Below, in pieces: positions 55,381-64,000 of a stretch of 64,000 nt of DNA. Under the pieces are notes generated by a model that worked only from the letters and a program-made list of their open reading frames with translations, was not told the DNA's origin and did not search any database. The stretch's first letter is position 1; each line of letters begins with the position of its first letter. The stretch lies in assembly GCF_030655665.1 (NCBI RefSeq), contig NZ_JAUSPQ010000010.1:62001-126000 (forward strand). Reading direction: 5' to 3'. The position numbers were made by a program, and so were the translations under genes. This DNA comes from Methanocorpusculum sp. GTDB taxonomy: Archaea; Halobacteriota; Methanomicrobia; Methanomicrobiales; Methanocorpusculaceae.

Positions 55381-57115
55381 TTGTCACCCATTTGATTGCG
55401 TTTTGAATATAGGCTGGAATTATGAAGGCATCACGGGCAGTTTTGTTTTCCTGTAAATGAATTGCGAGCGCCATGGCGAAATCGGATTTATGATTTTTAC
55501 CTCCGTGTTTAGCAATAAATTCTTTAAAACAATATGCTTTATCCTCCTTTGATATTTTATCAGAAATGTACTCATCTTCAAATTTCTTAGAGTATCCTTT
55601 GCTAATTTGGTCTAACACAGTAATCAGTATTTTATGATTGGATTCATTGTAGAGTTCATATTCAAATGTAATCTCTCCAATCATCACTTTCAGATTATGA
55701 CCTGCCCACCCTTTCGCTGCTGGGTTTGGTTTTCCATCATCGTCAGTGATGATTGCAGCATGAATATTCATTGATTTTTCTGGATCGCCTGAGTTAAATA
55801 ATGGAGCATAATGTCCAAACGAAATCCCATTTACATTTACAATTTCGATTCCGTTTTTGTGGAGATCATATTTACCCTTATCGTTCTCCTTTTCTCCTAG
55901 CATATCCGCAAAGACTCCGATTAACAATTCTTCACTGATTCCTTCTACAAGAATAACCCCTTGTGCAAAGAATAGTTGATTTCTCGTTACATCGAAAAAC
56001 TTTTTCAGATATTTCTTACTATTCGGCTCTAATTCTGCATTTCCAACAACAAAGGCAGTATTCCCATAATTATTTCGGTTTAATACAATTAATGAGTCCA
56101 AATCTGTCGTTGAGGTGATAGTCGGTGAATGCGATGTCACAAATGTTTGCAGATTCTTTTCCGAGTGTGTGGTTACATAATCAAAAAATGTTCTCTGAAG
56201 TTGGGGGTGAAGATGGCTTTCGGGTTCTTCTATAAGGAGACCGTAATAATTTTTATTTCCTGGCTCTCTTAATTTTAATTTTGCCAAAATTGTTGCAACA
56301 TATATGATATTATTGTATCCGAGACCATTTCGTTTTAAACTAAATCTGTCCTCTTCATATGGAGGGAGAGTCATGTAAATACTATCAACTAATTTTTCAA
56401 AATCAAAATCAGTGAGTTTTAGGTCAACATCCTGGTTGTTGGCCAACCCTCTGGTCATATTCATCTGTTCAATCAAATCGTTAATATTGTTTTTACCAAT
56501 TTCAATCTCGTTTGTTAATGTCTGTGTGTTAGAAAGTGCACTTTCAATCTCTTTCACAATATCTTTACGTTTTTGAGGATCGGTGATTTGTTTTCTAAAA
56601 AGTTCTCCCAAGAGACCGTTCCTTACAGGACGTAAATCCTGTTCTGCATTTCGTAATGCTCCAACATGTATGCAGTTGATGAGGTCCCTGGCGTTTTCGG
56701 AAATATAATTCTCTTCCGATTCCCCTCCCCAGATTTTCTTTCTCACTTTCTCTTCGTCATCTCTGGTTTCCAAGGTATATCTATGATGAATTTGAACAGA
56801 CCGCTTCCTGTCAGCAGGATCAACTGCAAGATACTCATAATATACACCCTCCTCCTCTGGGTCTGGGCAGAATGTAAGGTCAAAAGCTATTTTATTGATT
56901 TTTTTCCCATCACCATTATGGTGAAAATCATCTGGTGTAATATAGAGTTTTTTCTGGGATTGTTGTCCGTACTCGAGACATATTCTCAAAGCATCTATCA
57001 CAGCAGTTTTACCTACGTTGTTCTCTCCAATTATGACATTAAGATTTTTATTAAAGCTTATTTTTAAGTTGGATATTGCTCTGAATCCGGATATCTGCAT
57101 GCTTTCGAGATACAT
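55364..57115 (-). CDS. gajA: OLD-family AAA/Toprim endonuclease, GajA-like subunit of a Gabija defence system
   Basis: A 583-residue overcoming-lysogenisation-defect nuclease, close to the usual GajA length. The N-terminal ATPase has VIIGENNVGKTAVIDALR near residue 28, GLLIEEPESHLHPQLQRTFF and VTSHSPTITSTTDLD (D-loop and Walker B). A C-terminal Toprim domain follows (GVILVEGISEELLIGVF with the Glu, then HAAIITDDDGKPNPAAKG with the Asp pair). It is AT-rich compared with the flanking genes. Start at 57115 (MYLESMQISGFRAIS). It is bordered by composite repeats in opposite orientation on both sides of the pair. Confidence 0.9.
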   Translation of the reverse strand: MYLESMQISGFRAISNLKISFNKNLNVIIGENNVGKTAVIDALRICLEYGQQSQKKLYITPDDFHHNGDGKKINKIAFDLTFCPDPEEEGVYYEYLAVDPADRKRSVQIHHRYTLETRDDEEKVRKKIWGGESEENYISENARDLINCIHVGALRNAEQDLRPVRNGLLGELFRKQITDPQKRKDIVKEIESALSNTQTLTNEIEIGKNNINDLIEQMNMTRGLANNQDVDLKLTDFDFEKLVDSIYMTLPPYEEDRFSLKRNGLGYNNIIYVATILAKLKLREPGNKNYYGLLIEEPESHLHPQLQRTFFDYVTTHSEKNLQTFVTSHSPTITSTTDLDSLIVLNRNNYGNTAFVVGNAELEPNSKKYLKKFFDVTRNQLFFAQGVILVEGISEELLIGVFADMLGEKENDKGKYDLHKNGIEIVNVNGISFGHYAPLFNSGDPEKSMNIHAAIITDDDGKPNPAAKGWAGHNLKVMIGEITFEYELYNESNHKILITVLDQISKGYSKKFEDEYISDKISKEDKAYCFKEFIAKHGGKNHKSDFAMALAIHLQENKTARDAFIIPAYIQNAIKWVTIVDNL

Positions 57116-57311
57116 AATTTGTTCTTATCCTGAGTTTTGATTAAAGCTCTAGTGTAATAATACCTTGCTTAGTTTGGTCAGTATCCACAGAAGAAATATT
57201 AAAAATATTCTCTAATTTAATTTTTTTCGGTAACTGATCACAGAATATTTTATCAGAAATCAATTTTCACAATCTGTAAAAATTATATCGCCATCTCACG
57301 GAATCAAAAAT
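57116..57311. promoter_or_regulatory. AT-rich upstream region of the Gabija operon
   Basis: About 195 bp with TATA-like stretches (TTAAAAATATTCTC near 57198, ATAATACCTTGC near 57153), consistent with a promoter reading into gajA on the minus strand. No other feature. Confidence 0.4.
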
Positions 57312-57800
57312 AAGATTCCCCACCGCGGGCCGCCCCACGCCGAAGTAGCGGCCCCGCACCCCCAAAAATAACCAACAATCTCCATATATCCTTACGGGAG
57401 CCGCCGGGGCGGCGACAGGATTTGCCCGAACGTTCCCGATGAGGGATGAGCAAGCCAGCGAAGCTGGATTGCGAAAGTGAGGATAAGCAAATCCGATTCT
57501 GGGAGCCCGAAGGGCGGGATTCGCGCCGATTCGCGGTTGGTTATTTCTTGCGTCCACACTTGCCCATCTACTTTCTTCTCATAAATTCCCAATCTCTCTC
57601 ATTCATCCGCCCCTGTCCCCCTTTTCGTGAATTTCGTTGATTTTCGTGGATTTGGTGTGGGGGACGGGGGAGGGGACGATATGCATGCTCCCTCTCTCAT
57701 CTTTTTGATTTTCGTGTTTTCGTCTGGCTTTCGTGAATTTCGTGTGATGAATGCGCCCACCCAAATGATCCCGTACATGAAATCGAAGCGTACAAAAAAA
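57312..57800 (+). repeat. Composite interspersed repeat, copy 4
   Basis: Units in order: A (57312-57370, CCACCGCGGGCCGCCCCACG), D (57395-57545, including GGGAGCCGCCGGGGCGG and GCGCCGATTCGCGGTTGG), B (57604-57680), C (57703-57752) and the tail to about 57800. No hairpin modules are inserted, so this copy gives the empty sites for copy 3. It lies between the Gabija promoter and the 3' end of the lipocalin gene, whose last codons abut the tail. Confidence 0.85.
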
Positions 57801-57813
57801 GAAGAGGAACTTC

Positions 57814-59466
57814 TCAAAGCCCTCTGGACTTTGCGAGCTCCTCCTGGAGTCGGGCGGCATTCTCCGGTTTCATGAGAAAAGCCATCGCCGAGGCCTTCAG
57901 TTCGTCCGGGATCACAGGCTTTGCAAAGATCTCTATCATCTCCGGCGTGTCGGGGATGCCGGCAAGCCGCAGATTCTGCCGGCAGGCGTCTGCATAACTC
58001 ACATTCTCCAGAAATCCTGACCCGATCCGTTTGCCGTCGGGCGACTCGATTCGGACCGCCCCCTCCGAATACTCCGCTCCTGCCGCAAAAAATCCCTGCT
58101 GACCTGTTGAAACGATCGGGATCATCACAAACCGTTTGTATGCATCCGGGACCTCCGAAGTTTCCACGGTGACCTCCACACGATTCGGATACCAGGCACG
58201 GGTCGTCAGATACTGACCGTCGGTCACCGAACTCTGCACCCAGTCAGTGACCCGGATCACTCCTTTGACCGGGAAATACTCGCTGTTTTCCTTGATATAC
58301 GATCCAACGGCGGCCGCGGTCATAATACCCGGAGGGGTAGGACCGGTCTGCATGAAAAATTCCTTCTGCTCGTTCGTATGGATCGCCGAAAGAGCAAACT
58401 CGGTGTCGTTATCGAACTGGATCTCCATCCAGTCCCATCCGAGGGCGGGCTTGTCCCCGAGAAGTCCCACTGCCCGCAGGACATCGATCCGCGGACTGCC
58501 GCCGGGCATAAAGCCGGTTCCCCACTGATGATCATACCAGAACTTGCCGCCGCCAAGTCGGAGTTCTTCTCCATCGATCGAGATCCGGCTCTTGACCGGA
58601 TCGACCCGAAGATTCGGGACCGAATAATATAGTGTGCCCACGCCTCCGCAGCTTGGAAGCATCCCTTCGTCCCCGTTCAGTACATAGCCTTTGGTCTGAA
58701 CGATGGTGATATCGATCGAGATCTCGGCCGGGGTATCCTTGTGATTGTCGATCCCCCATGCCTGCAGTCTAAGCGGGAAGAGAGAGTCGTTTGATTGAGA
58801 CGCGAGGGTGTTTTTTCCAACAGAATACCTGTACGGGTTTGTTGAGAAATCGATAAGCCCGGTCGTTCCTGCAACGATGATGGGCCGCATCCGGTAATGC
58901 CTCCCGCCGGCCGAACTCACGGCAAGATGGATCTCGACGATCTGATTTTCGAGATCACTCAGTCCTGCCTGCTTTGCCATCTCAGGAGGGAGAAGAGAGT
59001 AACGCCAGAACATCAGCTGGACACCGTACTCGCGGTCTTTTGTATCGAAGACGTTCCCGACAAAGAAGTGCCAGCCTACCTGATACTCGAACTGCGGGCG
59101 GTCGTCGGTCGGAAAGGTGAATTTTTTATCGATCGGAAGTTCCTGATACCCGCGAGCACTGTCCATACCAAAGAGATTGGTCATCGCATACGCCTGATGA
59201 GGCGTCAGATCGCCGGCGTATGTGGAAAGGGCGGCATAGCGTTTTGTGTAATCAGGATTGAAACTTTCCGGAGCGGCACGGAGATCCGCGATTCTCGCCT
59301 GGATCCGTTCGCCGAATGCAGAGCTGAGATTCGTCCGGCCTTCGATCTGTTTCAGAATATCCGGGGGTATGGTCTTAGGTGTGTATTCATGCATCCACAA
59401 AGCACGGGCGATGTTTTCCTTCGTCTCCGGGTCAAGCATCACGGATTGGGTATCTTTTGTGGCCAT
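57814..59466 (-). CDS. CrtC/AttH-like lipocalin-fold protein
   Basis: A 550-residue protein without a signal peptide. The central part has the tandem lipocalin pattern of AttH/CrtC (carotenoid hydratase-like) proteins: FEYQVGWHFFVGNVFDTKDR, YGVQLMFWRYSLLP, FWYDHQWGTGFMPGG, GWDWMEIQFDNDTEFALSAI and VEVTVETSEVPDAYKRFVMI. A helical N-terminus (EHTPKTIPPDILKQIEG-like) and a helical C-terminus (MIEIFAKPVIPDELKASAMA) flank it. Such proteins bind or hydrate hydrophobic chains. A role in archaeal lipids or isoprenoids is possible but unproven. Confidence 0.75.
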   Translation of the reverse strand: MATKDTQSVMLDPETKENIARALWMHEYTPKTIPPDILKQIEGRTNLSSAFGERIQARIADLRAAPESFNPDYTKRYAALSTYAGDLTPHQAYAMTNLFGMDSARGYQELPIDKKFTFPTDDRPQFEYQVGWHFFVGNVFDTKDREYGVQLMFWRYSLLPPEMAKQAGLSDLENQIVEIHLAVSSAGGRHYRMRPIIVAGTTGLIDFSTNPYRYSVGKNTLASQSNDSLFPLRLQAWGIDNHKDTPAEISIDITIVQTKGYVLNGDEGMLPSCGGVGTLYYSVPNLRVDPVKSRISIDGEELRLGGGKFWYDHQWGTGFMPGGSPRIDVLRAVGLLGDKPALGWDWMEIQFDNDTEFALSAIHTNEQKEFFMQTGPTPPGIMTAAAVGSYIKENSEYFPVKGVIRVTDWVQSSVTDGQYLTTRAWYPNRVEVTVETSEVPDAYKRFVMIPIVSTGQQGFFAAGAEYSEGAVRIESPDGKRIGSGFLENVSYADACRQNLRLAGIPDTPEMIEIFAKPVIPDELKASAMAFLMKPENAARLQEELAKSRGL

Positions 59467-59519
59467 ATGTGGGAAAACGGCGGATGAACATAAATAGATT
59501 ATCCCGACATAACATCCGG

Positions 59520-59560
59520 AAAAGTTAAATATTCATCAGCCCTTCTAGCCCTTACGTATC
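59520..59560 (+). promoter_or_regulatory. TATA box of the Mrr_N gene
   Basis: AAGTTAAATATTC at about 59522-59534 lies 27-35 bp before the ATG at 59561. The spacing suggests a nearly leaderless transcript. Confidence 0.45.
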
Positions 59561-60349
59561 ATGTCTCTGCCAAAACAGTATTCTCTGATGTATGCACCGA
59601 TCCTGAACTTTCTCTCCGACGGTGCCCCGCACAAAAGAAAAGAGATCAAAGACAGTCTTATCGCTGTGTTCAGTCTGACCCTGGAAGAACAGATCATGCA
59701 GACCGGTGGAAGAGGGAAGGGTATCTTTGACAATAAAGTGAACGATGCGCTGTTCTATCTCATCAAAACCGGGATGGTCGAACACAATGACACCACCATC
59801 TTCAAAATAACCGATATAGGAATGAATCTCTCGAATATGAAACTCAGGGTCATCGACGATGAGATACTGACCAAACACGGGAACGGATTTAAGATCCTGA
59901 GCAAACAGCCGGAAACGGGCAAACGGCCCGAGCCCGTTGCCCGGAAAGTGGTCCATGAAAAGGTTTTCCTGCCGTCACGGCCAAATGCCACCCCGCCGAA
60001 ATCCTCCTCTGTTTCCACGGGAACCAGCGGGATCGCCATCAGAAGTGCCGATATCACGGTCGTAAAAAAAGACCTTGACTTCAGGAAGATCATCAACACC
60101 TCAAGACAGGGACCCTGGCGTCAGCGGGTGGAAAGAGTCACCGAGACATACGCATCCAGGATGTCTCCCGAGGAATCGGACGCGATAAAGCGGATAACCA
60201 AAAATAAGGATAAGAATCTCCCGCTCGGATCCGAAGACGTGAAACTGATCTATGTTCTCTTCGAAAAACTGCATGAAGAGGAGGCAAAAAAACTCCTTTC
60301 CGTCCTGTTCATCGATGAAAAAGGACAGGATGTATCACCGGACGTATGA
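59561..60349 (+). CDS. Mrr N-terminal-domain (winged-helix) protein
   Basis: A 262-residue protein. Residues 1-95 match the winged-helix Mrr_N domain: YSLMYAPILNFLSDGAPHKR, EIKDSLIAVFSLTLEEQIM, KGIFDNKVNDALFYLIKTGM and KITDIGMNLSN. In restriction enzymes this domain precedes a PD-(D/E)xK nuclease, but here it is followed by a Pro/Ser-rich linker and a helical tail (RQRVERVTETYASRM, LIYVLFEKLHEEEAKKLL). No nuclease motif is seen. It may be a DNA-binding regulator. Confidence 0.7.
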   Translation: MSLPKQYSLMYAPILNFLSDGAPHKRKEIKDSLIAVFSLTLEEQIMQTGGRGKGIFDNKVNDALFYLIKTGMVEHNDTTIFKITDIGMNLSNMKLRVIDDEILTKHGNGFKILSKQPETGKRPEPVARKVVHEKVFLPSRPNATPPKSSSVSTGTSGIAIRSADITVVKKDLDFRKIINTSRQGPWRQRVERVTETYASRMSPEESDAIKRITKNKDKNLPLGSEDVKLIYVLFEKLHEEEAKKLLSVLFIDEKGQDVSPDV

Positions 60350-60374
60350 TCCGGCAAATACTATCATTCCATAA

Positions 60375-62915
60375 TCATACGAGAGAACCGGAACCGGTTC
60401 CAGAAACCCCGCCCTTTTTTATCCGCAGTATTTTTCGAAGCTCTATCCAGTAGGTCGCCGCAAATGAGAGAAGAACGATGCCGAAGATCGGCAGCAGACC
60501 GACCTGAGCCAACTTCAGATATTCTATGAAGAATGGAACATTCAGTACCATGATAAGGAAAACGATAACGCCGATTATCCATATGTTCATCGCTTTACTG
60601 GAGAAGTAACCCACCCGGATCAAAGGAACGCGGCTCGTTCTCATATTCATTGCGAGAAGGATATGGCAGAACAGCCATGCAACAAAAGCATATGTCTGCG
60701 CAGTTGCGAGATCCCCGGTCGTAAACCAGCTGAAGAAGTACACAAACAGCACGACCGCGGTAAGCGTGACACTGCCGGTGAAAATACCGGAGATCATCTT
60801 TTTGTTCATGAACTTCTCGCTTGGATCACGCGGTTTTTGTTTTAGGAGATCCGATTCTGCAGGTTCGACGACAAAAGACGTGGAAGCTGAAAGATCCATG
60901 AAAAGTTCCATGATGATGATCTGGATCGGGGCAAACGGAAGCGGCACGTCCAGAAGGATGGGTATGAGCAGCATGAAAACCAGGCCGATTTTGCTCGCGA
61001 GCGTGTACATGATGCACTTGAACATATTTTCATACAGCCGCCTCCCTTCTTTGATCGCATCTACGAGCGAGGTAAAATCATCATTCGCGAGAATCATATC
61101 GGACGCTTCTTTCGCGACATCGGTTCCCGATATCCCGAACGATATCCCGATATCGGCTTCTTTGAGGGCCGGAGCGTCATTGATCCCGTCCCCGGTCACG
61201 GCCACGACTTCCCCGTTTTCATGCAGGGCATTCACGATCCGGAGTTTTTCTTCCGGCGTGATCCTCGCAAAAACATTACAACTGCGGACCGCTTCTCTCA
61301 GTGCCTCGGGTGTCATGCTGCGGATATCCTCACCATTCAGAACATTGTCTACGGTGATCCCTGCATCCTCCGCCACCCGGGCCGCCGTTCCTGCGTGATC
61401 GCCCGTGATCATCATCACCCGGACACCGGCATTGGAAAATTCCCGGATCGCCGGTTTTACCGCTTCACGGATCGGATCGTCAAAACTGATCAGTCCGGCG
61501 ACGGTGTATTTTTCCTCGGAAGGTGATTTAGAGCCTACGGCGATCGTGCGAAATCCTGCCTTGATCGATTCACTCAGCTGTTTTTCCAGATCCGGATCCG
61601 GTTTCGACAAGGCAAAAACACTTTCGGGAGCGCCTTTTATGACGTCGATACCGGCACCCTGATGATCATACTTCATCAGGAAGATTTTATTTGCACCGTC
61701 GAACCCGGAATCCTGCAGAAGCGTGTATTCTTTCAGCAATTCGCTTCGTTCGATCCGGAACACACTGGCTTTTTCGACCACGGCCTTGTCCATCGGGTCT
61801 CCCAGAAAATTCCCATCCTCGTCAACGGAAACATCGGCCATGAGGGCCCCGATGGTGAACAGCTGCTTTTCAGTATCAGTGGTCCATGTTTCGATACTCA
61901 TCTTATTTTCCGTCAGCGTTCCGGTTTTATCCGTCGCGATAACGGTAACACTGCCGAGGGTCTCGGCGGCTTTCGTCCGGCGGATGAGAACATTCTTTCC
62001 GGCGAGCTGGATCGCACCGAACCCAAGCAGCATCGTCATGATGATGGGGAGCTCCTCCGGAATCGTAGCTAAAGCGAGAGACAGACCGGTTAGGACCATT
62101 TCCGAGACCGAGAGACCGCGAAGAAAACCGAGGATGGGGATCGCGATGCTGAAGATCACCGCGAGCCCGATCAGGTTTTTGGTCAGGTGAAGCGTTGATC
62201 TCTGCATGGGAGTCTGCGGATCGTTCGCTTCCTGAGTGAGGCCGGCGATGCGCCCGAGTTCGGTATCCATCCCGGTATGTACGGCAAACCCGGTCCCTTT
62301 GCCTTTCAGGATCACACTCCCCATATGGATCATATTGGTCCGTTCATGAAGACCTGAGGATTCAGGTATCGGATCCGAACCTTTCCCGACCCCCATCGAT
62401 TCGCCGGTGAGCTGCGATTCGTCAACTTCAAGACCCTGGGACGTCACGACACGGACATCGGCACTGACCCTGACCCCGCTCTTTAATAATAACAGATCGC
62501 CGGGCACAACAGAGGAGGCAGGGACCTCGTCAGGTTTTCCATCCCTGATGACCCAGGTCGTCAGAGCTCCCAGTTTTTTGAGGGCCTCCATACTTTTCTT
62601 GGCTTTGAACTCGGTATAGACCTCTACGATCGTGACAAATAAGATGAGACAAAGAATAGTGATCGTGTCCCCGATCTGCCCCCAAATACTGTAGACCACC
62701 CCTATCAGGATTGTGACGATAATGAGCGGGTCTTTGAGTTCATCTAATAATATACCGAAAAATGAGATCTTTTTGAACTCGGTTATGGTGTTTGACCCGG
62801 ATTCTCCGAGTCTTTTTGCTGCTTCGGCAGAATCCAGTCCGGCAGAACTATCACAATCAAGGGCAAGCCGGATCTCGTCGATATCCAATGACCAGGGATG
62901 TTCTACCTTTTCCAT
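60375..62915 (-). CDS. Cation-transporting P-type ATPase (PMR1/SERCA-like, probably calcium)
   Basis: An 846-residue P2-type ATPase with 10 predicted spans. Order: N-terminal cation ATPase domain, DGKPDEVPASSVVPGDLLLL, actuator loop ESQLTGESMGVGKG, transport span with LATIPEELPIIMTMLLGFGA near residue 287, phosphorylation site VTVIATDKTGTLTENKM near 333, KGAPESVFAL, VMMITGDHAGTAARVAEDAG, hinge VTGDGINDAPALKEADIGIS near 578, and six C-terminal spans. PEELP in place of the calcium-pump PEGLP leaves the ion slightly uncertain. Confidence 0.9.
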   Translation of the reverse strand: MEKVEHPWSLDIDEIRLALDCDSSAGLDSAEAAKRLGESGSNTITEFKKISFFGILLDELKDPLIIVTILIGVVYSIWGQIGDTITILCLILFVTIVEVYTEFKAKKSMEALKKLGALTTWVIRDGKPDEVPASSVVPGDLLLLKSGVRVSADVRVVTSQGLEVDESQLTGESMGVGKGSDPIPESSGLHERTNMIHMGSVILKGKGTGFAVHTGMDTELGRIAGLTQEANDPQTPMQRSTLHLTKNLIGLAVIFSIAIPILGFLRGLSVSEMVLTGLSLALATIPEELPIIMTMLLGFGAIQLAGKNVLIRRTKAAETLGSVTVIATDKTGTLTENKMSIETWTTDTEKQLFTIGALMADVSVDEDGNFLGDPMDKAVVEKASVFRIERSELLKEYTLLQDSGFDGANKIFLMKYDHQGAGIDVIKGAPESVFALSKPDPDLEKQLSESIKAGFRTIAVGSKSPSEEKYTVAGLISFDDPIREAVKPAIREFSNAGVRVMMITGDHAGTAARVAEDAGITVDNVLNGEDIRSMTPEALREAVRSCNVFARITPEEKLRIVNALHENGEVVAVTGDGINDAPALKEADIGISFGISGTDVAKEASDMILANDDFTSLVDAIKEGRRLYENMFKCIMYTLASKIGLVFMLLIPILLDVPLPFAPIQIIIMELFMDLSASTSFVVEPAESDLLKQKPRDPSEKFMNKKMISGIFTGSVTLTAVVLFVYFFSWFTTGDLATAQTYAFVAWLFCHILLAMNMRTSRVPLIRVGYFSSKAMNIWIIGVIVFLIMVLNVPFFIEYLKLAQVGLLPIFGIVLLSFAATYWIELRKILRIKKGGVSGTGSGSLV

Positions 62916-63068
62916 TTAATCAGTATCTGTTATTCCGTCGTATCGGATTGATATAGCTTACTGCAAAAATCCTATTTCAAAACTGATAATTGCTCCGCAG
63001 GCATCCGGCGGGTCACACATATATGATAGGATTACTAAATTATACCTAAACCAGCGGAGACCGTTTGT

Positions 63069-63728
63069 ATGAATATTATTGATCTGACTCATGAAATGGA
63101 ACAGGGAATGCCCTGCTTCAATGCAGACTGGCACATACCGTTTTCCTCGGAAACGCTTGGAACGATTGAGTCCGTAGGAAGAAACACGAAAAAACTGACT
63201 CTTGGAAGTCATACCGGCACCCATATGGATGCACCCAGACATTTCATTCCGGACGGGATAACGATCACTGAAATACCGCTTGCCACGCTTTGCGGGGATG
63301 TTACCCTCCTCGATTTTCGCCGTCTTCCGGACAATACTGCGGTCACACCGGAAATGCTTCAGGGAATACCTCTGCATGAGAAAGTTATCTGTGTTTTCGG
63401 ATGGGACAAGCACTGGAACACCGGAGATTATTACGCAAATTACCCGTATTTCACCGAGGAGGCTGCGCAGTATCTGGTCGATTCAGGCGTGAAACTTCTC
63501 GGACTGGACACGCCGTCGCCCGACAACAGCAAAACGCCCCTTCATGCGGAAAACGACTCAGTGATCCATAAATTGTTCCTGAAAAACGGTGTGATCCTTG
63601 TCGAGTATCTGGCAGCCTCGGGGATAACCGATTACTCTGCAGAATATCAGATCATGGCCCTCCCGATGAAGATCAAAGACAGTGACGGGGCACCGGCACG
63701 GGTAATTCTCATCGAAAAGGAAAAATAA
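63069..63728 (+). CDS. Cyclase family protein (kynurenine formamidase-like hydrolase)
   Basis: A 219-residue metal-dependent hydrolase. The family motif LGSHTGTHMDAPRHFIPDG near residue 46 supplies His and Asp metal ligands. NIIDLTHEMEQGMPCF begins the fold, and YFTEEAAQYLVDSGVKLLGL and HAENDSVIHKLFLKNGVIL complete it. Related enzymes open amide or lactone rings. A GGAGA ribosome site lies 9 nt before the ATG. The substrate is unknown. Confidence 0.88.
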   Translation: MNIIDLTHEMEQGMPCFNADWHIPFSSETLGTIESVGRNTKKLTLGSHTGTHMDAPRHFIPDGITITEIPLATLCGDVTLLDFRRLPDNTAVTPEMLQGIPLHEKVICVFGWDKHWNTGDYYANYPYFTEEAAQYLVDSGVKLLGLDTPSPDNSKTPLHAENDSVIHKLFLKNGVILVEYLAASGITDYSAEYQIMALPMKIKDSDGAPARVILIEKEK

Positions 63729-63766
63729 CTATTTTTAAAATGAGTGAGGTGTGATTTTAGTCGAAC

Positions 63767-64000
63767 TCAGCTTGCACAGTTTGAACATAATGGATGGTCG
63801 GAGTGCCGGAGATCTGTATTCTTCTGCATCGCTGCTGCCATGCTGCATAATTTATCATAGTCCATATTTGCCTGATCAAACTTCGAGTATTCGATGATCA
63901 GGTGGAACGGATCCACATCGAACTCGTTCGCACAGGTATGGATCTGATCCAGATAACTTGTGTGGAAACCGGCATACCCGCAGACATAATCAAACGGATC
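63767..64000 (-). CDS. C-terminal part of a protein cut by the window end
   Basis: The minus-strand frame gives 77 residues ending CAS: DPFDYVCGYAGFHTSYLDQI, CANEFDVDPFHLIIEYSKF, NMDYDKLCSMAAAMQKN and HPLCSNCAS. The C-terminal Cys and His (HPLCSNC) suggest a metal site. No family recognised. The open frame continues beyond 64000. Confidence 0.6.
   Translation of the reverse strand, partial: DPFDYVCGYAGFHTSYLDQIHTCANEFDVDPFHLIIEYSKFDQANMDYDKLCSMAAAMQKNTDLRHSDHPLCSNCAS

Overview
The window looks like chromosome of a methanogenic archaeon, most probably Methanomicrobiales and possibly Methanocorpusculum (inference from gene content; no marker rRNA is present). The evidence is an archaeal core set: pantoate kinase with phosphopantothenate synthetase, a Taw2-type tRNA methyltransferase, NMD3, DUF424, UPF0212/DUF555, DUF2070, an RFC small-subunit paralogue, an archaeal riboflavin reductase, a SelB-like EF1A paralogue, DUF116 and an HdrA-like flavoprotein. 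Bacterial-type uvrA, uvrB and uvrC are also present, which is known in some methanogens.

Layout. 1-14.6 kb is a surface-polysaccharide region: a sugar-nucleotide epimerase fragment, wecB, a GT4 glycosyltransferase, a broken IS5-type element, then an AT-rich cluster unusual for an archaeon. That cluster holds a phosphopantetheinyl transferase, an acyl carrier protein, an AMP-forming ligase, LuxE-like and LuxC-like proteins, an SDR, a split transketolase and an acyltransferase-like protein. A propeller protein and a GT2 glycosyltransferase follow. 14.6-19.6 kb is mixed accessory DNA (repeats, a coiled-coil protein, Fic, a small possible regulator, a pRiA4b ORF-3-like protein) plus a GalE-like epimerase. 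20-24 kb holds uvrB, a membrane protein and a YhaM-like nuclease. 25-28.6 kb holds a BrxD-like ATPase, a TPR protein and a DJ-1 protein. 28.7-34.6 kb is one tightly overlapping operon joining translation genes (DUF424, nmd3, taw2) to CoA synthesis (coaBC, pantoate kinase, PPS) and an RFC paralogue. A HepT/MntA pair follows. 36.1-43.7 kb is core metabolism and repair. 44.6-46 kb is an orphan accessory pair. 46.4-52.7 kb holds uvrA, DUF116, mtnA, an HdrA-like protein and a gamma-carbonic anhydrase homologue. 53.5-57.1 kb is a Gabija-type defence pair. The rest holds a CrtC/AttH-like lipocalin protein, an Mrr_N protein, a calcium-type P-ATPase, a cyclase-family protein and a gene cut by the window end.

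The structure that gene calls do not explain is non-coding. Two repeat families recur. The first is a module of about 50 bp made of two hairpins, with stems that vary but stay paired. Comparison with uninterrupted copies shows it has inserted into a transposase gene, into repeat A, and twice into the composite repeat at 53 kb. The second is a composite repeat of about 300-650 bp, with four substantial copies (15.1, 46.0, 52.8 and 57.3 kb) built of units A, D, B and C in fixed order. These repeats border several accessory islands, and two composite copies in opposite orientation bracket the Gabija genes.

The two best candidates for undescribed biology are the ACP/LuxE/LuxC/transketolase cluster, a possible carrier-bound acyl-to-aldehyde-to-ketol pathway for decorating a surface glycan, and the repeat system that borders cargo genes. 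No tRNA, rRNA or CRISPR array was recognised.
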